Shown here in pieces: positions 35,814-40,301 of a stretch of DNA of 40,301 bases. Position 1 is the first letter of the stretch. Every line of letters starts with the position of its first letter. Made by a program: the position numbers and the translations under genes. The stretch is taken from positions 1 through 40,301 of the forward strand of contig NZ_JAGFNY010000017.1 of NCBI RefSeq assembly GCF_019448115.1, in the 5' to 3' direction. The notes under the pieces were generated by a model. The model was not told the origin of the DNA. It did not search any database and saw nothing but the letters and a program-made list of their open reading frames with translations. Source of the stretch: Succinivibrio faecicola (GTDB lineage Bacteria > Pseudomonadota > Gammaproteobacteria > Enterobacterales > Succinivibrionaceae).

Positions 35814-37045
35814 CAGAAAAACAGCTTGAGCTTGTAGACAAACAGATTAAGAAGCTCATTAAGACAGACAGTTTTTACGGTAAAAAATACAGAGAGCTTG
35901 GCATTGATGGATGCAAGAGTCAGGAGGATTTTGACAGAATTCCTTTCTCATCAAAAGACGATTTACGATTCTCATATCCTTTAGGAATTCAGGCTGTAGA
36001 TGACAAGGATGTTGTAAGAATTCACTCATCATCAGGTACTACAGGAAGACCTGTAATCATTCCTTATACAAAAAAGGATGTTGATGACTGGGCTACAATG
36101 TTTGCTCGTTGCTATCAGACAGCAGGCATTACAAATACAGACAGAATTCAGATCACCCCAGGCTATGGTCTTTGGACAGCGGGTATCGGTTTTCAGGCAG
36201 GATGTGAAAAACTAGGTGCTATGGCAATTCCTATGGGACCTGGTAATACCGACAAACAGCTGCAGATGATGATTGATCTTAAGAGTACTGTTATTTGTGC
36301 TACCTCATCTTATGCACTGCTCTTATCTGAGGAAATAGGCAAACGGGGACTTAAAGATCAGATATTCTTGAAAAAAGGTGTAATCGGCTCTGAAAGATGG
36401 AGTGAAAAGATGCGCAATACCATCAAGCGCAATCTTGGTATCAATCTTTATGATATTTACGGTCTTACAGAGATTTATGGTCCTGGAATCGGCATCAGCT
36501 GTGATGAAAACAACGGTATGCATTACTGGGATGATTATATTTATATCGAGATTATTGATCCTGAAACTGGCAAACGAGTTGAAGACGGTCAGAGCGGTGA
36601 AATTGTCATCACAACCTTGGTTAAGGAAGGTGCACCTCTTTTACGTTTCAGAACTCACGATCTTTCAAGAATCATTCCAGGTGAATGTGCCTGTGGCTGC
36701 AAGTTCCCAAGAATTGATATCATCACAGGCCGAAGTGACGATATGTTCAAGATCCACGGTGTTAACCTGTTCCCAAGTCAGATTGAATCTATTCTTGGTA
36801 TGGTTGATGGTATTGGTTCTGAGTATAGAATTATCCTTGCAAGAGACAACGATACTCACAAGGATGTTCTGCACATCAGTGTTGAGGCAGAAGGTCGCGT
36901 TGATTTTGCTGAATCTGCAAAGACTCTTTCTAAACTTGCAAAATCAAAACTTGGTGTAACACCTAAATTTGCTGTTGTTCCTATCGGAACATTATCAAGA
37001 AGCGAAAAGAAGACAAAGCGAGTTGAAGATCAGCGTGATCTTTAA
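35804..37045 (+). CDS. paaK: Phenylacetate-CoA ligase
   Basis: A 413-residue AMP-forming ligase that converts phenylacetate, or another arylacetate, with ATP and CoA into the CoA thioester. The P-loop is HSSSGTTGRP. YGLTEIYGPGIGISC is the adenylate-binding A5 motif, and the C-terminal domain has the hinge sequence FRTHDLSRI and DIITGRSDDMFKIHGVNLFPSQIE, as in PaaK. It is shorter than aerobic PaaK (about 437) and resembles the anaerobic/archaeal type often found next to iorAB. An AGGA site lies inside iorB. It ends the operon and is followed by a terminator. Confidence 0.92.
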   Translation: MLLTEKQLELVDKQIKKLIKTDSFYGKKYRELGIDGCKSQEDFDRIPFSSKDDLRFSYPLGIQAVDDKDVVRIHSSSGTTGRPVIIPYTKKDVDDWATMFARCYQTAGITNTDRIQITPGYGLWTAGIGFQAGCEKLGAMAIPMGPGNTDKQLQMMIDLKSTVICATSSYALLLSEEIGKRGLKDQIFLKKGVIGSERWSEKMRNTIKRNLGINLYDIYGLTEIYGPGIGISCDENNGMHYWDDYIYIEIIDPETGKRVEDGQSGEIVITTLVKEGAPLLRFRTHDLSRIIPGECACGCKFPRIDIITGRSDDMFKIHGVNLFPSQIESILGMVDGIGSEYRIILARDNDTHKDVLHISVEAEGRVDFAESAKTLSKLAKSKLGVTPKFAVVPIGTLSRSEKKTKRVEDQRDL

Positions 37046-37053
37046 CATACAAG

Positions 37054-37080
37054 ACCTTCCACTCCTTTGTGGAAGGTTCT
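37054..37080 (+). terminator. Terminator between paaK and the AraC-type regulator gene
   Basis: A 9-bp perfect stem ACCTTCCAC/GTGGAAGGT with a 6-base loop and a TCTTTCT tail on the plus strand. Its stem ends six bases before the stop codon of the convergent regulator gene, so it may also serve that gene, though the tail on that strand is poor. Confidence 0.75.
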
Positions 37081-37082
37081 TT

Positions 37083-37835
37083 CTATCTGTTTTTTAGAAT
37101 ATCTCTGTAATCACCTACAGAAATACCCATATAACCTTTAAAAACAGTACACATATGGCTTTGTGAGGCAAAACCAAGCTCGTATGCTATTTCAACATCT
37201 GATGATTCTTTTTCCAGTTCTTTTTTAGCTTCTCTAAGCCTGCACTGAATAAGATACTGCTTTGGTGTGATGTGCATGATCTTTTTGAAGATCCTCGACA
37301 GGTATCCTGTCGATACCTTTAATGAATCAGCAACATCCTTTACACAAAGTTCATCCTTAACATGATTTTCAATAAATCCTGCAGCAAGGCGAACCAGATT
37401 GACGTTTTGTAAACCAGCAGCAGACGGTGCAGTCTTCTCACCTATTATGCCTATAATAAAATCTGTAAGTGAATCATCATCTGTAAAAGAATCGTAGATT
37501 CTGAAAAAATCAGCAATTGAGCCATCATCCATGAAAACAAAAGGAACATTTCCGATGTATTTACAGAGTTTTTCACACATCAGTTCGTGCACAGATAGTG
37601 AATGATATTCATATTCACTTTTTGCACTCATGGAAATAGCATTATTTGGAGGCAAAACAATTACAGTACCTGAAGAAACCAGTTTTTGTGCATAGTTAAG
37701 AGAAATAAACAGACTTCCTTTTTCAATATAAACCACAGTAAAACTCTTATGAGTATGTGGTTTTAAATTGACAAGACCTTTTCCTGCAATATGTTCACAG
37801 TTTTTTAGTTTTCTTATAGAAAGTCTGTTTTTCAT
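37083..37835 (-). CDS. AraC family transcriptional regulator
   Basis: A 250-residue regulator. The N-terminal half looks like a small cupin sensor (KPHTHKSFTVVYIEKGSLFIS, then VLPPNNAISM), and the C-terminal 100 residues are a double helix-turn-helix: VKDVADSLKVSTGYLSRIFKKIMHITPKQYL followed by VEIAYELGFASQSHMCTVFKGYMGISVGDYR. It should bind a small ligand and act on nearby promoters. Candidates are the iorA-iorB-paaK operon facing it and its own unit with the DUF6506 gene, whose stop lies 26 bases upstream. The ligand is unknown; an aromatic acid would suit the neighbourhood (inference). Confidence 0.88.
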   Translation of the reverse strand: MKNRLSIRKLKNCEHIAGKGLVNLKPHTHKSFTVVYIEKGSLFISLNYAQKLVSSGTVIVLPPNNAISMSAKSEYEYHSLSVHELMCEKLCKYIGNVPFVFMDDGSIADFFRIYDSFTDDDSLTDFIIGIIGEKTAPSAAGLQNVNLVRLAAGFIENHVKDELCVKDVADSLKVSTGYLSRIFKKIMHITPKQYLIQCRLREAKKELEKESSDVEIAYELGFASQSHMCTVFKGYMGISVGDYRDILKNR

Positions 37836-37861
37836 GAAAACCTCAAAGATTTAAAATCCTG

Positions 37862-38167
37862 TTAACCGAAGATCTCATCGCCGCTCTTGAAATCAAAGCC
37901 AGGATGACAGTCAAATTTAACAGCTCCTACATAAGCTTTATTTTCTACGGCTTTCTTAACTTGTGCAATACCATCATTACCAAAACCTGCGCAAAGTTCA
38001 ATTGCCTTTACACCATCTGCAACAAACTTTTTTGCAACTTCGCAGGCCTGTGCATAGGTGCTTACACCAACTACGTTGAGATTTAGAACATCTGTCTGAA
38101 TAAGAGCCTTGTGCTTATTCATATCTGTATTTGGTGCAATAAATATAAATGCTGCTTCTACTTTCAT
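37862..38167 (-). CDS. DUF6506 family small protein
   Basis: A 101-residue soluble protein beginning MKVEAAFIFIAPNTD, with GVSTYAQACEVAKKFVADGVKAIELCAGFG and the C-terminal VKFDCHPGFDFKSGDE. These conserved pieces agree with what I recall of DUF6506, a family without known function. The motif IELCAGFGNDG and the CHPG-Asp stretch look like a small active or binding site. I use the ATG at 38167, which has AGGAG seven bases before it; the frame runs on to 38245 without a signal. It is the first gene of a likely two-gene unit with the AraC-type regulator. Confidence 0.75.
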   Translation of the reverse strand: MKVEAAFIFIAPNTDMNKHKALIQTDVLNLNVVGVSTYAQACEVAKKFVADGVKAIELCAGFGNDGIAQVKKAVENKAYVGAVKFDCHPGFDFKSGDEIFG

Positions 38168-38187
38168 TTTAAATCTCCTAAAAAGTG

Positions 38188-38203
38188 AATGAACAAGTTC
38201 ATT
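38188..38203. promoter_or_regulatory. Palindromic operator candidate before the DUF6506 gene
   Basis: AATGAAC-AA-GTTCATT, two 7-base arms around a 2-base centre, lies 20 bases upstream of the DUF6506 start. On the minus strand it directly follows TATACAAT, a possible -10 region, with TTGAAA further upstream. A protein bound there would cover the transcription start. AraC-type proteins usually prefer direct repeats, so another regulator is possible. Confidence 0.45.
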
Positions 38204-38264
38204 GTATAAAGTCAGCACTTTTATGTATTTCAAAAAAATGACCATTATGTATTATTGAGAATAG

Positions 38265-38408
38265 AATATTTTTCTGATGCCAAAGGCAAAGGATATGGAT
38301 GAACGTGAGAAAAACTGCCGATTTATCATTGAAAAATGCATTGAATATGGATTCAACTACACTGACAGATCACATATAAGAGCATGGAATACAAAAGAAG
38401 GAGTCTGA
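38265..38408 (+). pseudogene. queE: C-terminal remnant of queE (7-carboxy-7-deazaguanine synthase)
   Basis: Forty-seven codons are open from 38265 to TGA 38406-38408 and read IFLMPKAKDMDE...EYGFNYTDRSHIRAW. This strongly resembles the C-terminal end of radical SAM enzyme QueE, where an LMP segment is followed by a helix and then Y-T-x-R-x-H-I-x-x-W. The radical SAM cluster and the rest of the protein are missing; a stop (TAG 38262) lies immediately upstream and no related sequence precedes it. An inner ATG at 38277 exists but has no ribosome site. It is most likely a leftover of a gene deleted or moved by recombination. QueE acts in queuosine precursor synthesis. Confidence 0.6.
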
Positions 38409-38510
38409 AGACTCACTCCTTATCAAAAAATAAATACTTTTTTTGTTGTTTCTCACACTATTTATCCTATGTTTTTGCCACAATATAACCACACAAAATA
38501 AGGAGTTATC

Positions 38511-38903
38511 ATGGCAAAAATTCTAAAAATTGAAGGTAGTACTGTTACAATCGGTATGGACGATGGCACAATCAAAGAGGTAAATACTGCAGACTGCTCT
38601 GGCTTTACACCAGCACCTGGTATTGAAGTTGATGTATTCAGTGCAGAAAACAAGGTAATTGTTTCAAAAAAGGCTGTTCCATTCAGCGCAAATCAGCCAC
38701 ATAAAGTTAACAAGATTGCATATGTTCTGTTAGCTTTCTTCCTAGGTGGCATTGGTATCCACAAATTCTATGCAGGCCACATAATTCTAGGTTTCATTTA
38801 TCTTATTTTCTGCTGGACCTTTATACCAGGCTTTATTGCATTTATCGAATTTATCATCGGTCTTTGCAAAACAGCAGATGAACAGGGTAACATTCAAGTT
38901 TAA
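38511..38903 (+). CDS. TM2 domain membrane protein
   Basis: A 130-residue protein. The first 65 residues form a small beta-rich domain (KILKIEGSTVTIGMDDG, then a Lys/Val-rich end) that I do not recognise. A TM2 domain follows: AYVLLAFFLGGIGIHKFYAGH, then a second span IYLIFCWTFIPGFIAFIEFIIG, the two-helix hairpin typical of TM2 proteins. Their role in bacteria is unknown. A strong AAGGAG lies five bases before the ATG. Monocistronic, with its own terminator. Confidence 0.85.
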   Translation: MAKILKIEGSTVTIGMDDGTIKEVNTADCSGFTPAPGIEVDVFSAENKVIVSKKAVPFSANQPHKVNKIAYVLLAFFLGGIGIHKFYAGHIILGFIYLIFCWTFIPGFIAFIEFIIGLCKTADEQGNIQV

Positions 38904-38928
38904 ATCTGTTTAAACTAAAAAATAACAT

Positions 38929-38967
38929 AAAGCATATGCAGAGCGTCAATCTGTATATGCTTTTTTT
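38929..38967 (+). terminator. Rho-independent terminator of the TM2 gene
   Basis: A 14-pair stem (AAAGCATATGCAGA with TCTGTATATGCTTT, one G-T pair), loop GCGTCAA, running into T7. Confidence 0.92.
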
Positions 38968-39013
38968 GTAATCTAATAATCTGATATAGACAATGCTATT
39001 GACTCATGCCTTA

Positions 39014-39027
39014 TTTGTGTTCACAAA
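39014..39027. promoter_or_regulatory. Palindrome upstream of the purine permease gene
   Basis: TTTGTG-TT-CACAAA, a perfect palindrome 67 bases before the permease start. A TATACT at 39061-39066 could be the -10 element. It does not match the PurR box, and I cannot name a regulator. Confidence 0.4.
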
Positions 39028-39093
39028 AAATATATTTACTCTGTCAAAAACAGACTGATGTATACTAAAAAAAACTCTCTTAGGACAAATCTC

Positions 39094-40301
39094 ATGAAAA
39101 AATTTCTAGACAGATATTTTTCTATTACAGACAAGAACAGTACATTTAAAACAGAAATACTAGCAGGTCTTACAACATTCATTACTATGGCCTATATTAT
39201 TTTTGTAAATCCATCTATTCTTGAGGTTTCAGGAATTCCAAAGGAAGCTGCAATTGCTGCAACTCTATGGTCTGCAGCCTTATGTACTCTTGCAATGGGA
39301 CTTTTTGCAAAACTTCCATATGCTGTAGCACCTGGAATGGGAATTAATGCTTTTTTCTCATTCTATGTCTGTAAAACGGTAGGACTTTCCTGGCAGACTG
39401 CACTTGGTGCTGTTTTTATTTCTGGTATCGTCTTTTTAATTCTGACCTTAACAAAGCTTCGTGAAAAAATTATTGATTCAGTGCCGCTAAGCTTAAAATC
39501 AGCAATTGTTGTTGGTATCGGTATGTTTATCGCTTTTGTTGGTTTTCAAAGTTCAGGTATTGTTGCAAATTCAGATGCTACACTGGTAACACTCGGTCAT
39601 TTAAGCGATCCTAAGGTTATGCTTACTCTCTTTGGTGTTGCTTTTATTGCAGTTCTTCTGTACTTAAAAGTTAAGGCAGCAATGCTAATTGGTATCATTG
39701 CAACAGCTATCATAGGAATGGTATTCAATATCACTCCTGCACCAACCTCTGTTGGCGATGTTGTATCATTCACTATTCCATCACTTAAGGAAACTTTCCT
39801 TGAGATGGATATAGTAGGTGCAGTCAAATACGGAATCGTATCTATTATCTTCACCTTCACCGTAGTTGAGCTTTTTGATAATATCGGAACATTGATAGGT
39901 CTTAGCAAATCATCAGGTCTTATGAGCTTTGAAGGAAAGATTGAAAACGTTGATAAGGCTCTTTTAACTGATTCAACCGGTACAATGCTATCAGCTGCTC
40001 TTGGTACCTGCACCGTTACAACATATATTGAATCATCATCAGGTATTCAGGCTGGTGGTAGAACAGGTCTTACAGCAGTTACAGTTGCAGTATGTTTCTT
40101 ATTGTCATTTATCTTTACACCTCTGGCTGCAATCATCCCTGCATTTGCAACTGCACCTGTGCTGATAATCGTAGGTGCGCTTATGCTTTCACATATCAAA
40201 AATATTGATTTTAACGATCTGTCAGAGGTAATTCCAAGTTTCCTAATCATTATCATGATGCCTTTAACCTATTCAATTGCAATCGGCTTTGGAATGGGCT
40301 T
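39094..40301 (+). CDS. NCS2 (AzgA-type) purine permease, 3' end beyond window
   Basis: An open frame of 402 codons that runs off the window. It begins MKKFLDRYFSITDKNSTFKTEI, and the following GLTTFITMAYIIFVNP, APGMGINAFFSFYV and LGTCTVTTYIESSSGI are the signature segments of the AzgA/AdeP/PbuG branch of the NCS2 family. About ten membrane spans are visible. These carriers import adenine, guanine or hypoxanthine with protons. About 40 residues should be missing, judging from E. coli AdeP (445). An AGGA site lies eight bases before the ATG. No purine riboswitch fold was found in the leader. Confidence 0.92.
   Translation, partial: MKKFLDRYFSITDKNSTFKTEILAGLTTFITMAYIIFVNPSILEVSGIPKEAAIAATLWSAALCTLAMGLFAKLPYAVAPGMGINAFFSFYVCKTVGLSWQTALGAVFISGIVFLILTLTKLREKIIDSVPLSLKSAIVVGIGMFIAFVGFQSSGIVANSDATLVTLGHLSDPKVMLTLFGVAFIAVLLYLKVKAAMLIGIIATAIIGMVFNITPAPTSVGDVVSFTIPSLKETFLEMDIVGAVKYGIVSIIFTFTVVELFDNIGTLIGLSKSSGLMSFEGKIENVDKALLTDSTGTMLSAALGTCTVTTYIESSSGIQAGGRTGLTAVTVAVCFLLSFIFTPLAAIIPAFATAPVLIIVGALMLSHIKNIDFNDLSEVIPSFLIIIMMPLTYSIAIGFGMG

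Noticed and set aside
36402-36959. Plus-strand frame of 185 codons inside paaK
   Set aside because: It lies wholly within the paaK coding frame in another register; the composition looks like a shadow, and paaK motifs cover the same bases.
38398-38421. Terminator at AAGGAGT/ACTCCTT after the queE remnant
   Set aside because: The stem is only 7 bp with a 10-base loop, and no T run follows on either strand; at most a relic.
39028-39093. Purine riboswitch before the NCS2 permease
   Set aside because: The leader is too short, and the conserved loop sequences of the guanine/adenine aptamer are missing.

Overview
The window looks like chromosomal DNA of an AT-rich, probably anaerobic gammaproteobacterium. 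Seen in the sequence: typical gamma genes (an rsd/algQ homologue, a yjaG-type DUF416 gene, HU, purHD, and a prfC-tatD-serB-radA string) beside genes usual in anaerobes (a ferredoxin-linked indolepyruvate oxidoreductase and a phenylacetate-CoA ligase). A host-gut or rumen member of the Succinivibrionaceae or a relative would fit, but this is inference from gene content and base composition only.

Layout: (1) 1-892, the 3' part of an IS4-type transposase. (2) 966-6804, minus-strand housekeeping genes: a HAD phosphatase plus YddA/SbmA-like ABC transporter pair, a lipoprotein, phosphoglucomutase and an HU protein. (3) 7375-14157, the purH-purD-TSUP permease operon, a convergent yjaG homologue, an M23 murein endopeptidase (MepM type) and an Rsd/AlgQ anti-sigma-70 protein. 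(4) 14339-18916, a compact minus-strand operon prfC-tatD-serB-radA. (5) 18917-19581, a gene-poor stretch, then a YxjG/MetE C-domain-like methyltransferase. (6) 21085-33260, a complete seven-gene pelABCDEFG operon for the cationic Pel exopolysaccharide, with the c-di-GMP-binding residues of PelD apparently kept. (7) 33416-37045, an iorA-iorB-paaK operon with overlapping genes for arylacetate/arylpyruvate interconversion, facing an AraC-type regulator and a small DUF6506 protein. (8) 38265-40301, a truncated queE remnant, a TM2-domain protein and the start of an NCS2 purine permease that runs off the window.

How the genes work together: PelF, with PelD, PelE and PelG, should form the inner-membrane synthase and export complex. 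PelA trims and deacetylates the polymer in the periplasm, and PelB with PelC carries it through the outer membrane. PaaK would activate arylacetates to CoA thioesters, and IorAB would interconvert those with 2-oxo acids, the precursors or products of aromatic amino acids. Regions 2-3 resemble the E. coli hupA/yjaG/rsd/purHD neighbourhood and region 4 the E. coli prfC/yjjV/serB/radA neighbourhood, which here meet head-to-head near 14.2-14.3 kb. I see no rRNA, tRNA, CRISPR array or prophage.
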